A stretch of DNA of 64,000 bases from Taenia hydatigena (Eukaryota > Platyhelminthes > Cestoda > Cyclophyllidea > Taeniidae). This document shows positions 49,394 through 59,304 of the stretch, in pieces. The notes under the pieces were generated by a model. That model was not told where the DNA came from, did not search any database, and saw only the letters and a program-made list of their open reading frames with translations. The DNA is taken from positions 11,878,524 through 11,942,523 of the forward strand of contig JADWOT020000003.1 of the NCBI GenBank assembly GCA_036345935.2, read 5' to 3'. Both the position numbers and the translations under genes were made by a program. The stretch's first letter is position 1. Every line of letters starts with the position of its first letter.

Positions 49394-49774
49394 TTAACAG
49401 GGAAACGGATTACTCGCAGAAGTCGACGCTGCCTTAGCCGAATTCCAGACAGCCGTAGGTGCATCCTTGGTCAGGAATCCGTTAAGAATCAGGTTGCAGA
49501 TTATCGACAGCTTTTCATCACCTCTAACGCGAGCCGCCAATTTGTGCTCCGGTTCTACAGACGACGAAGGTGTCATAAATATGCCTTCCGTCAAGCATTC
49601 GTGACTGATGGAACATAAAGCCGATATAATTCTCTCCCTGACCTCTAAATGAAACAGGTGGGACCCTTCTTCAAACGAAAACTTGGACTTGCTGCAACTG
49701 CATAGCATCCAATCGAAGCTAATTCCTTTGGTGCACTGACCAATCAGTATCAGAATTGGGCCCCAAAGAAAGGT
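49394..49774 (-). CDS. 126-codon terminal exon of an unidentified protein
   Basis: After a good acceptor (tttttgtgctcacgtgctag) the minus strand is open in phase 0 for 126 codons to TAA. It includes TFLWGPILILIGQC, GISFDWMLCSCSKSKFSFEE, HLEVRERIISALCSISHEC and DEKLSIICNLILNGFLTKD. Third positions and residue composition are protein-like, and the amphipathic helices suggest an ARM-like or regulatory helical domain. This is one of the best coding stretches in the right half of the window, although I cannot name it. A pseudogene fragment is the main alternative. Confidence 0.42.
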   Translation of the reverse strand, partial: TFLWGPILILIGQCTKGISFDWMLCSCSKSKFSFEEGSHLFHLEVRERIISALCSISHECLTEGIFMTPSSSVEPEHKLAARVRGDEKLSIICNLILNGFLTKDAPTAVWNSAKAASTSASNPFPC

Positions 49775-49950
49775 CTAGCACGTGAGCACAAAAATCACGT
49801 CGATGGGTTGCAAAAGCACATCATTTTAAGCAAATTCAGCCCGAAGATGGGCCTAGACTGAAGGATCAGAGATGATGGAAGGAGAGACTTGAGGTCCAGG
49901 CAACAACAGTAGTCTTGAGTTAATAATGCTCTGCAAACTCCTTAGTTCAT

Positions 49951-50220
49951 TTGGGAGAAATCAAGATGGACGGGGAAAGAATCAGAATAAAACAACCAAG
50001 CAGTAGAAGCGAAAATGTCTTAAAACCTGCTCTGTTCCTGAAGAGACCTCTGGCCAAATATTACACACCTTTCAGCTTCATACAGAAGAAATCACCGCTG
50101 CCAAGGCCGCATATGTCAAGAGTCACTTTTCAAGAAAGGAATAAAATTATGAAACAAAAGGACATTGATCTTCCTTCGAAAGAAAGTACTCGTGATAGGA
50201 TAGAACAAAATAACAAGTAG
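49951..50220 (+). CDS. Coding-like basic ORF, 89 aa, unknown
   Basis: The ORF (alternative start at 49966, MDGERIRIKQPSSRSE) has a basic, charged, disordered composition: LAKYYTPFSFIQKKSPL, MSRVTFQERNKIMKQKD, ending RDRIEQNNK. It is adenine-rich, which can mimic lysine-rich coding, so chance is a real alternative. It lies between the minus-strand exon at 49394-49774 and other minus-strand open frames. Confidence 0.27.
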   Translation: MGEIKMDGERIRIKQPSSRSENVLKPALFLKRPLAKYYTPFSFIQKKSPLPRPHMSRVTFQERNKIMKQKDIDLPSKESTRDRIEQNNK

Positions 50221-50224
50221 AAAA

Positions 50225-51598
50225 CTAGTCAGTAGCATCATGTTCAATACACGTTTCTTTCGGAGTAAATAATCCTATAAAGCGATTTGACAAAGTTCGA
50301 AATAACTTAAAAGTTTGCCCTAGATTAATAGATGGGCTGCCTGCAAAATGAACTAATAAACCCCAACTTCTAGGAAGGACACACCCACCACGGTAAGGTA
50401 TGAACTACCATAAAATCTGATACTGGTGATGAGGTGGCGCTGTAACACACCTGCGCCTTTCTACCAAAGGTACCCGTGGAAGCACTCGGGTACACAGACC
50501 GGCGCGCTTGTCGACAGTTTGGCGCCCTGCTTGCAGAAGGAAAAAGCATCAGCATTAATGCACGAGTGACCTCTTATCCACATTCCCACCCTCCTAAGAT
50601 AGCCAACAGACTAGATAAAGGAAAGGTTTGGCGCTGGCAGTGAAATAAAATCTGTTAGGCTCCAGTGACTCCAACCAATGCCTTAACATCTATTCTAATG
50701 AAATTTAGCTAAGCTGCATAAGAAGGCTCCGCTTTGAGACATCAAACAAACTGAAGACTTCACGCTAGCCATGGCATCCAATCGACCAGACCTACCCTGA
50801 GTTTTGAGTTTGTTGAAGGTAATGACCCAAAAAGAGCAAGCTCTGTCAAAAACGAATACGCTCAGGGGTGTGTTCTCATAAAGCAATCGACGTTCTTGGT
50901 CTTGCCCAGTTAGCTTGATTCTTCATCAACAAAAACGAAACATCCCAAGTCTTCTCCTCATGTTCAAATTTCAGTCCGACCAAATTTTGTACACCAAATG
51001 CTCGAAGGATTTTGGGTTTTTGAACACAAAGCGGCAAGGGTGCCCGAGTCACTCATCCATCGAATGAAAGCTGCATTCTTAGTGAGTCCTTGTAGTATTA
51101 CATTTGCAGGATCGACAGCCTGATAGGTTTCTTCTTCCATATCCTGTTTCATATGCAAACTCGATCCATCCAAGCAAGAAAGCGATCCTTGAATCATCTC
51201 CAGTGCCCTTAAACTCTATTGGCTTGATTGTGCGACCCGGTCAATCATTGATTCAAAGTACATAATTTAACAAGTCTAAAAATAACTGCTAAGATTTTTT
51301 AAAATAGTTTGTTTTTATGAACTGTATTGTTGCAAATGTTATTTTAGCATTGGAGTTGATCAAATTATGAGGCATTTTGAAAGCAACCATCAAATAAGGT
51401 TTTATTTTTGTTTAATATTTAACTACAGCACTTTGCACAGCAAACTTGCAAGTCAAATTATGTAAATTTGCTATGTTTAAGGTTTAGCATTCCATAGCTG
51501 AAACTAATGTGTACAGGCGTAATTTAGAGCTCATCGATTGGAATTAAGAGATGGCCTATTATAATGGTCAATTTTTGCAGTTTATTACAAACTTTCAT
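50225..51598. other. Minus-strand open frames, no gene resolved
   Basis: Minus 51078-51230 is open without an ATG and reads GDDSRIAFLLGWIEFAYET, then GRRNLSGCRSCKCN; the overlapping frame 50964-51197 continues NVILQGLTKNAAFIRW. The FAYET...GCRSCK segment is faintly like a PARP-type zinc finger start. Minus 50695-50886 is another open frame. The region 51240-51590 is AT-rich and empty. Confidence 0.25.
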
Positions 51599-51782
51599 TG
51601 TAGCGTCCCGAGGCTTCCTTAAGGCAAAAGAAGGCAAAGTGGCAGGGTAGAATACATATATTCACCGGACAGAGGGAAATGGGCTGCTGGCATGGCCCGG
51701 AGGCCAGCCCACGCATCTCGGGCAGTACGGCCACCTCTGTGACCTTGACAGGAACCGGCAGTCCTAGCAAACAAAGTACTAC
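51599..51782 (-). repeat. Dispersed ~185 bp repeat, copy A
   Basis: Reverse complement runs from gtagtactttgttt to gacgctaca. It shares with copies B and C the core GGGCTGGCCTCCGGGCCATG, a pyrimidine-rich segment, a short (TA)n stretch followed by TTCTAC, and the tail CCTCGGGACGCTACA. No coding potential or poly(A) tail is seen. It resembles a short non-autonomous element (SINE- or MITE-like) of unknown family. Confidence 0.75.
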
Positions 51783-52274
51783 ATTCATGAAACAGTTTTG
51801 AAGCGTTTTATAATGAGGAAGATAAAAGGTAGAACACTTAGGCTAGCCATGCTCATCGGCATACAGCAGACGCAGGTCCATTTGCATCGCTCAAAAGCCA
51901 TCACACACGGTAAAATTACAATCGTGGAGCATCAGCTTTCGCTGTACAGCCTGCATCAGAAATCAAGGATCCAACTTGTTATCGTTGGATTCTCAAAGCT
52001 TCTCTTCTTTAATTGTGTTTTGTAGTGGAAAGAGGTGGGAGGACAAATTTTAAGCTAATCCTGGACGCACTTGGTAGCTCTTCCGAGCCTGAGGCTTCCC
52101 AGTCGCGAATACCTTGGCTCTGCAGCCGCACATCTGCCCTGCGCCATAATGGAAATGTCCAGAAATATTTAACTTTCTCATAGCAAGGGTGCCAAAAGAG
52201 AAGAGGACAAGAGGGAACAATCGTCCACAGATTCACTCCTCACTCAGGTGCCAGCCTCAGCATCATCCATCGCT

Positions 52275-52454
52275 GTAATACTTTGCTTGAACAATCGGTT
52301 CCGGTCAGGACCACAGAGGTGGCCAAATTGTCCTAGCTGCGTAGGCTAGCCTTCGGGCCATGCCAGCAGCTTATTTTCCGTTTCCTTTTGAATATACATA
52401 TTCTACCCTATTATTCTGCCTATTTTTGCCTCAAGAGACCTCCAAGACGCTACA
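52275..52454 (+). repeat. Dispersed ~185 bp repeat, copy B
   Basis: Same unit as copy A in direct orientation: gtaatactttgct start, GTAGGCTAGCCTTCGGGCCA core, atatacatattctacc segment and acgctaca end. Flanking sequence differs from copies A and C, so the unit itself is the mobile or duplicated segment. Confidence 0.7.
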
Positions 52455-52609
52455 ATCACACTGTAACCAGTGCTCTTGTGACCACTTGCTATGTACCAGT
52501 CATCGAATTTCTACCCATCTTGAAAGACATTTATTGGCTATATCACTCATCTTGCTTGCATCTTACAAGATCTGGATTCAAATACAAAATGTTCCTCTTT
52601 CCTCCCATT

Positions 52610-52793
52610 GTAGTACTCCGTTTGTTTGTACTACTGGTTTTGGTCAGGGTCACAGGGGTGCCATCTTGCCCTAGCTGCGTAGGCTGGCCGCCGGGCCATG
52701 CCAGCGGCTTATTTCCCTCTGACCGTTGAATATATATATTCTACTCTAGCATTCCGCCTTCTCTTGCCTTCGAGGGAGTCTTGGGAAGCTACA
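52610..52793 (+). repeat. Dispersed ~185 bp repeat, copy C
   Basis: Direct-orientation copy with gtagtactccgtttg start, TAGGCTGGCCGCCGGGCCAT core, a longer (TA)n run and gaagctaca end. It shares the same order of blocks as A and B. Confidence 0.7.
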
Positions 52794-53010
52794 TCCATGT
52801 CATCCCGTATCAATAATTTAAAGTATTGACCATAGTAGGATAACAGTTTAACATTAGATCTATTGTGAAATCAGTTGAAATCCATGTCGAGGCATGCCGA
52901 TTAGTGATTATTCTCTGCTTTAATACACAGTGGTAGCTGCAGCCTCAAGCGGTACAATTCCCCATTCCTACCAAAGATAAGAGAAGATAAGAAAAACATA
53001 CACGTAAATT

Positions 53011-53192
53011 TTGTCTGTTCGGTTACGGTCACTCGGATCGGTATATTACCTTTGTCGTGTGGGCTGGCCTTCAAGCCATGTCATCAGCCCCAATTGTCTC
53101 TTGCTTGCCGAACAGGTATGTGTGTGTATTTTGACCAAGTACTAGGCGCTTTTTGTATCTCCAACGTGGTATCGGGACACTAAAACAAAAGT
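53011..53192 (+). repeat. Dispersed ~185 bp repeat, diverged copy D
   Basis: A more diverged copy: ggttacggtcactcg, then GTGGGCTGGCCTTCAAGCCA, tgtgtgtatttt in place of the (TA)n part, and tatcgggacacta at the end. Only the block order and core support it. Confidence 0.5.
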
Positions 53193-53359
53193 ATTAACTT
53201 TAGAACTTTTGTTTATTCTGAGAATGGTTGAAATTTTCCGACGTCAAAAAAAGCCTTGACTATTCTGTATGAAAGGAAGACTCTGCATTTTGTGAAGAAA
53301 CGAAAGCAAATCATTTTAATCTATTCTTGCAAGACGCATCAAAAACAAACCAATTAGAT

Positions 53360-53563
53360 CTACAATGCATTTAAAAACTGCTTTGAATTTCGATAAGAAT
53401 TCTTTCTAAATTTGTCGCGGTTCTTCATCATGACTACAAAGTTAACTACGACCTGTTGGTTCAAACGAAGTTCCAGGTGTGGATTTGACACATAACGCGC
53501 AAGTCCCTGTATATTTTCTGTAAATTTAAATATCTCTTTCTGTATAGCACTGTTTATAAACAC
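53360..53563 (-). CDS. Coding-like frame, up to 67 codons, unknown
   Basis: The minus strand reads SAIQKEIFKFTENIQGLARY, NPHLELRLNQQVVVNFVVMM, and KFRKNSYRNSKQFLNAL, then TAG. The residue mix is protein-like with mixed helices and no low complexity. An acceptor-like tataaacag (phase 2) precedes SAIQ, so it could be a terminal exon. It lies immediately beyond the ~185 bp repeat cluster. Confidence 0.28.
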   Translation of the reverse strand: MFINSAIQKEIFKFTENIQGLARYVSNPHLELRLNQQVVVNFVVMMKNRDKFRKNSYRNSKQFLNAL

Positions 53564-54052
53564 TCCTCATCGCAGACCGTGCCTTCGTCGAATTTCGCTT
53601 TAGTGTGTCGAATGAATGTGTACCCTGCTAGTGGCACAACTCACTTTATTTGTAATGTCGCCTCACTACACTGCCGATGAGCCCAAAAAAATTATTCAAA
53701 TTTGTTGACTTGAGAATTAATTGCATGCTTAATCAGCCGGTTATAAATGTTTTGCCACTCATCGTATGCACAATCAAATATGGACCGCGATTCCATAACC
53801 TTCGTCCTGACTTGTCATGACTTTGATGCGCAAGTGTGCAACGGCGATCAAAACGAGACCTTATATTTAGCTGCCACTATAGATTACTATTACTATGTGA
53901 AATTTGTAGAGCGGAGATAGGAAATCTGTTATAATTGGAGTGGTTTAAAAGAGTGGATAACGCGCGAACTACTGATGGAAGTGACGAAAACAAGCGCGTC
54001 GCTTCTGCTGTTCGAAGGGATCCAGGGCAGGGGCTAATGAAGTAGTTTATAC

Positions 54053-54363
54053 TTAAGCAATGATAAATGACCTTTCATGTGTCTGAGACTTGAAGAAGCC
54101 TATCACCTTCAAGCTCTGCTTCGGATGGCCCAGGTTCGTTGCAACATCAGCGAAAATCCCGGAATGCGTGCTGCTCCCGCTCATTTCCTTCCTTGTCGTC
54201 TGGGAGGTGATATCTCAATAGTTGGGCTTACAACGCTCCACCAATCATTGGACAGGCAGTAATCTTTGATGCTGACTTGTGCTTTCAAATTGCGCCTCCT
54301 TGCTGACTCATTCGTGCTAACTAATCGATCGATAAGAATATCCGCCACAAAGTCGTTGTGCAT
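54053..54363 (-). CDS. Two-exon small protein with a 32-nt intron, 92 aa, unknown
   Basis: Exon 1 (54363-54232) runs 44 codons from ATG (MHNDFVADILIDRL to SNDWWSV) to a GTAAGC donor in phase 0. A 32-nt intron ends at ctcccag, and exon 2 (54199-54053) reads 48 more codons to TAA. Both exons have balanced codon-like composition, and exon 1 looks like a basic amphipathic helix (STNESARRRNLKAQ). No signal peptide, membrane segment or known domain is seen. A longer ORF in another frame overlaps exon 1 on the same strand (54317-54616, 99 codons) and could be the true coding frame upstream. The intron is near the lower limit known for flatworms, so cDNA is needed to trust it. Confidence 0.38.
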
Positions 54364-54978
54364 TGGTTATTTGGTTAGCAAATCGATAAGATGCAGTGCA
54401 CGCACTCGCACATGCAACTTCAGTTTGCTGCAGTACTTCATCAGGAGAGACGTTGGGCGCTACGTTGCTGGCGGCGGCAAGTGAGAACAACCAAACGGAT
54501 AAACTTTCCCATCTGTCCTCATGAATATCCGAGTCTAACGTGTGACGGAGAGAAGACCTTTGCTCTGCGGATGGCTGCATCAGTAAAACCATACTGCCAG
54601 AGATCAGTAAAGCCACGTGAACTCTGTGCCTTAATTGAAACCAGACTGAGTCTCGTGTGCAGCTGTCTTAAATGAGGGCTTGTAAATTATGCCAATGGGG
54701 GACACCGTGTTTGCGACTACAGGTATGTCGACCACTGAATGAGTAGCCTCTAATCGAATTCATGGCGGTAGTTGCAACCTTAAGTTGTACAAAATTAATG
54801 CATCTTCCCATTTCTGCCTACTTTACCTACAATTAACAAAGGGGATGAAACCCTGGATGCAAAATAATTAGCAGGTCAAATGGTTGAAGTCGTCACTAAA
54901 GGCATATTCATACCACCAATAGAAATCGGTTGACCACCTTTTAGCCCCGTAAGTAATTCATGAGATCCTGAATATTTT

Positions 54979-55170
54979 ATGATAGCCGAAATAGACCTAA
55001 TTCAAAGCGGATTCCTCTGCCTTTACGATCTCGACTATTTTCGTTTCGGTCTGTCAGTCCTATGCGTTGGCAATAAATACACTTTCACCTTGCATAGCTG
55101 CATGGTCCAAAGCAAACTACTGTCTCACGCCTTGACCGGCTATTATGCCCTTCTGATTGACAGTTTGTGA
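54979..55170 (+). CDS. Coding-like ORF, 63 aa, unknown
   Basis: ATG ORF with C-rich third positions (MIAEIDLIQSGFLCLYDL, FGLSVLCVGNKYTF, HALTGYYALLIDSL). A pyrimidine-rich acceptor (ccaccttttag) lies 34 bp upstream of the ATG. It might be a complete micro-ORF or the last exon of a gene whose other exons are not visible. Confidence 0.24.
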   Translation: MIAEIDLIQSGFLCLYDLDYFRFGLSVLCVGNKYTFTLHSCMVQSKLLSHALTGYYALLIDSL

Positions 55171-55235
55171 TCTTTTACTAATAAGTGCTTTTGCGTCCCT
55201 TTGGGGATATTTAGTAATTAGTAATCCACTTTCAG

Positions 55236-55553
55236 TTTGTGGATTTATTCCTACCGAACCCTCTACCTAGTCCTTTACTTAGTCATCTCCAGTTGTCCTC
55301 TCACCTTTCCCTGTTTATTTTATGCTTAGCAGTAAGAGCTCAGATGGCATGCGAGGATGCGCCATTACGGCTGTACGGTTCATATTTAACTTGCTTCACT
55401 TCTTTATTGCTGTCTGGCGTAAGATTGCTTTTAACAACATTACTACGACCTGCTCAGAACTTGTCTCTTGATCACGCTGAGTCTGGCACGTTCCCTTACC
55501 TGAGTAGTGTTTCTTGTGGGCATAGATTTTTGCATTCATTTATCACTAAGTAA
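55236..55553 (+). CDS. Possible membrane-protein exons with a 39-nt intron, unknown
   Basis: After the acceptor ccactttcag the frame is open in phase 0 through a proline/leucine-rich start (LPNPLPSPLLSHLQL) and a hydrophobic stretch (LSLFILCLAVRA), to SGV at a GTAAGA donor (55419). A 39-nt intron ends at tgctcag and the same phase continues NLSLDHAESGTFPYLSS to TAA. The intron is a multiple of three without a stop, so splicing is not required. Pyrimidine-rich DNA can create such leucine- and serine-rich ORFs by chance. Confidence 0.24.
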   Translation, partial: FVDLFLPNPLPSPLLSHLQLSSHLSLFILCLAVRAQMACEDAPLRLYGSYLTCFTSLLLSGVRLLLTTLLRPAQNLSLDHAESGTFPYLSSVSCGHRFLHSFITK

Positions 55554-56109
55554 AATTTTAAGCAGAGTGTTTATGAGGAGAGAAGGTGGATTGCTCCGAC
55601 TGGACTAATTGGCATTAACTTGCAATAATTTTGTGAAAGGCGCCATCTTGTCGCTTGACCACCTCGAATGTAATTTATATCATGCAATTTTTTTACAATC
55701 GGCCATGCAAACCTTCCAGTAGTATTATTCAAATAAGCCATTACCTTGATCTTTCTGTCTGCAATCGTGTTTATTCAATGTTGATTAAAAGAAGAAGATA
55801 AGTAGGGACCTCTAGTGCATCAATATGCACGGGCTTTTACGTTATTAATTTGCCATTAAAATAGGGATTTAAACATGGTTTAAAGTAGTTTTTCTTAGTA
55901 ACTCCAAGGAATCATAATGTGCCCCGGTATAAATTGACGGAGTTCTCTACAAAACAATGTACAACCAAGGTTTTATTCACAATTGAGTCGCACTTAATAA
56001 ACGGGATAGGCTTTAATGATTCCATTCATGGATTCATGGATAGATAGGTAAAAAGGTAAAAGCCTGAGTTAGAACGAGGAAGACACTGGACTTCATTTTC
56101 TTGCAGTTT

Positions 56110-56660
56110 TAATGCAAGCTTAAGCGACACTAGGCCATGGCCGGTGGTTTTCTTCGGTGCACATGTGAGGCAGCATTCTCTTACAACAATAATTAAGGCT
56201 CGTCAGCTGTGGAGCATGTATTATTTTAGATGTGAAGCGGAGAGAGTACCTGAAAGGTGTTGTGTTCTATTTTTAAGTCGTATTGACAGCGAATTGGTCA
56301 GCAACAATCCTTGGCTAGTGGTTTTCCTCGATGCACGTTCAAAACCATTCCCCTTGTAACGCAGTGGTGTTTTAAGCACACCGACTTTGCAATGAGCATT
56401 ACATTGACCAAAAAGATGAGACAGAAGGAGCATGCTGCTGAGTTCCATTTATTCGACGCTTTGATTCAAAAGTGACCAGATTAGTCCCTGGTTGGTGGTT
56501 CTTTTGGTGGGCATGTAAGGCAGCTCTTTTGCGAAGCAATGATAATTTTATCCCATTAGCTGCATTTCATTTCATGAGGTAAAGTTTGTGCACCTAACTA
56601 TTATCCAGACGCTGCCCACAGACTCGGTTTGAAATCAATGACAGTGGACAGGTTTTTTCA
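56110..56660. repeat. Diverged tandem repeat, period ~175 bp, about three units
   Basis: The phrases ggccggtggttttcttcggtgc (from 56140), ggctagtggttttcctcgatgc (from 56313) and ggttggtggttcttttggtg (from 56491) recur 174 and 177 bp apart. Each is preceded by a similar tail (tattgacagcgaattggtcag, tttgattcaaaagtgaccag). The middle of the unit is much diverged. It is an old satellite-like array or tandem duplication; no gene is seen in it. Confidence 0.5.
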
Positions 56661-57859
56661 TCGGTGAAGTTCATTTTTGAATGGAATAAAGAACTACAAG
56701 TTGGTAACGTGGAGGCGTCACCACCTTGAACTTAATGTCGTCTCCATGTTCCTGTGTTACCAATAGTTATCCTCTGAACATCAGGCCGTTCGTATGAGTG
56801 CCACTTTAATACAATCATTTCGTGGCCAAAATTAAACGCTTCAGAGGACATTTCCTCCTCTGCGAGGTATTTTGCGCTCTGTACTAATGATAAAATTTGC
56901 ACTCACGCTCAATCATGGCCTTAACATTGTGGTGCGCCAATTCTCGCCCCAATAGATCAAAATGTAGAATGGAATGAGAAAGGGCATAACCTTTGTAGCT
57001 GGGGTCGGTACGTGTCACACCGTCAGCGGAGTATGGTACGATCCCATTGTTACGATCATAGGTATAGAGAGAAACAGGGAGGAGTATCGATCCTTCTCAT
57101 CGCTTCCAGTGCAAATGCTGTTAGCGTTAATCTGCGCCATGCAGAAAATAATCTAATCCAGCATTGGAGTGTGTGTAGGACAGTCGCAAGTATAGCGTTA
57201 TGAGCTGATGTTGGGCTATTTTTGCTGACTGTGATGGCGAAAATGCAAAATACAGTTTAGGGATGCGAGAGGCTATTCAAGCACCGCTGCAAAGTCACGA
57301 GACCCTAATCGATTATTCCACATGACTGATTGAACGTCACGGGCTCCGCCCGCTTTCATAATCTGTACAATTCAAATTTAGCGATTAACCAAACCGAGTC
57401 TACCGCAGCCATTGTTCACCGCATCATTTCGGACCTCGTATTATCCCTGTCTTATTCGGACCTTCTCCATTATTAATTGTTTAGTTCGTTGGCGAATTCT
57501 GCGCCCCTATGCGGAATCTTTTCAATCTCTGCATCTACCTCCACCTATGGAATCGTTAGCGCCCTAAGAGGAACTCAGCTTTTTCAGAGTTGAGTTATGC
57601 AGAATTTTGTGATAAATTACCAGCTGTAAAATGCAGTTAATTGACTCCCGAAGTAAAGTTAAGCCCTAAATACTCACGCGCAGACAGTTAGCATGTCCTA
57701 CTGATCCGACCGTCGGTACACGCTTGGCGCAGAAGCAAAACCCTTTTTTTTACCTCAGGCATCTTCGGTGACTGGCTATAAGAAGCCGGTGTAATGTGGA
57801 AGTAGCGTGCACTGGCTCTAGTCATCATTGCAATAGGTTTGACGTGAAGACCTTACTAG

Positions 57860-58084
57860 TGTCTCCGCCGTGTGGACGAGAAAGCGACGACATTTAGCAC
57901 CCTGATGAAAGGGCCGGACAACTCACACCACCATGTGGCGTGCACAGAGGAAGAGAAGCAGATGACGCAGGCGACGCAGATGTTTCACATTACGCTTAGG
58001 GTACTTCATAGGGATGGGTGCGTGCATGCATGGCTCTTTAATTGCATTGCTGGGCTTTTACAACTTGGACACGGTGAACATTAA
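57860..58084 (+). CDS. Coding-like exon, up to 75 codons, unknown
   Basis: After the acceptor gaccttactag the frame is open in phase 0 with GC-rich codons: CLRRVDEKATTFSTLMKG, NSHHHVACTEEEKQMTQAT, and MFHITLRVLHRDGC, to TAA at 58082. A weak donor (GTGAAC) occurs shortly before the stop. Base composition differs clearly from the neighbours. It is either an exon of an unknown gene or part of a dispersed element. Confidence 0.3.
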   Translation, partial: CLRRVDEKATTFSTLMKGPDNSHHHVACTEEEKQMTQATQMFHITLRVLHRDGCVHAWLFNCIAGLLQLGHGEH

Positions 58085-58559
58085 GAAATCCTTCCATGAT
58101 ACGATGACCACTTCACAAGAACCGGCCATGCGAAGTGTGGCTGTACATGCGTTTGAAGATGTGCATGAGTGAGGCCAGTTACTAATCGCCTGCATGCTGC
58201 GTCTTGCATAGCGTAATTGTCTGGTATTGGCGAGGAGAAATTGCTGCTGTAGGGGATGATGTGGAACTAGGAATCCGCCCGTCATTGTTGACATGAAGAA
58301 TATTTGTTGCACAAAGGAGTGGACACGGGAGAAAAGGGAAGCAGAGAACGTTAAACATGTTCGATTTGCTGGTCCCTTTTGGCTGCACAGAAGGCGCTGA
58401 ACAGTTCCGTAAGGGTGGCCTCGACCATTTTATTTTCCCCACTGTACTGCGAACCATCCACGTAATTTTTGATGAAAATTTTACTTTGCTTGCAAAATTT
58501 ACAAAAGCAGGAGGATTTTTGTATTTCATGGCGTGGTGACAGGTGTGAGAACACAAACT

Positions 58560-58716
58560 ATGATACAAGCTTTTACATTCGTTTTAGTGATGCTGCAATC
58601 CATTTGTCCTTTGGATAACCTCAATTCGAAAAATGATCATTACCTACTCACGAGGAGCCTCATCGATGAGGAGGATTCCGATCTCCCCTCCCTTTTGCTT
58701 TCGGCGCCCACCTGTG
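58560..58716 (+). CDS. Signal-peptide exon of a candidate secreted protein
   Basis: ATG at 58560 starts MIQAFTFVLVMLQSICPL, a typical signal peptide, followed by an acidic segment (LIDEEDSDLP) and APTC, to a GTAAGA donor in phase 1. This order (signal peptide, acidic pro-region, splice) is common in peptide-hormone and secreted-protein precursors. A phase-1 acceptor at 59108 opens a cysteine-rich frame listed separately; a small intervening phase 1-to-1 exon (about 58947-58982) is also possible. Confidence 0.35.
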
Positions 58717-59107
58717 GTAAGAATACGTAACCCATGAACGCACATCATTTAACTGTCGCAATTCGTGCGTCTTCTTTACTTATCGAGACGATTCGACTGC
58801 GAAAATCACTTAAAAATGAGGTCCTACATTGAGCAGGTGATGTTGGAGTTGCTGGTAGTGGCAGAACACCCACAATCAGCGTCCTACTTTTGTGAGTACC
58901 TAAGAAGGCACAAAGTGAATCTTACCAAATGCAGCCGTCCATTGCGGCCAGGCAATACGCCTAGCCCACAGGCCTCGGTGACAGGTATGAACCTACTGTT
59001 GATAAACGCAGGAGAGGTAGATGGCAGCAAATTAACGCTGCATCTCCAGTGTTGTCAGAGCTTTCACAATGTCGCTCATAGCCATTTGGCGTAAAACGCC
59101 CAGCAAG

Positions 59108-59304
59108 ATGGTCACAGCTTATGCAACGATTCCAACTTAGCGTATCTATTGACTCCCAAATTGATTACTTCTCCGCTCGTTCGCTTGCTGGCTTGCTTCA
59201 TTAGTCGACTTCGAGAATCAATAAGACTGGATTTGAAAATCACATGCTCTTGCAGACGCGAGCGGACAAGCAGTTGTCAAATCAGAGTAGACACATACCA
59301 ATAA
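59108..59304 (+). CDS. Cysteine-rich terminal frame, possible 3' exon of the 58560 gene
   Basis: After cccagcaag the frame is open for 64 codons to TAA: GHSLCNDSNLAYLL, SPLVRLLACFISRLRES, and LKITCSCRRERTSSCQ at the C-terminus. Five cysteines and a basic end are consistent with a small disulfide-bonded secreted domain. The phase fits the donor at 58717. The acceptor is poor in pyrimidines and the frame has no Met start, so a link to the signal-peptide exon is plausible but unproven. Confidence 0.28.

Noticed and set aside
58182..58568. 128-codon minus ORF
   Set aside because: The plus strand over the same DNA is also open for over 80 codons (VPFGCTEGAEQFRKGG region) and neither has splice support; strand cannot be chosen.
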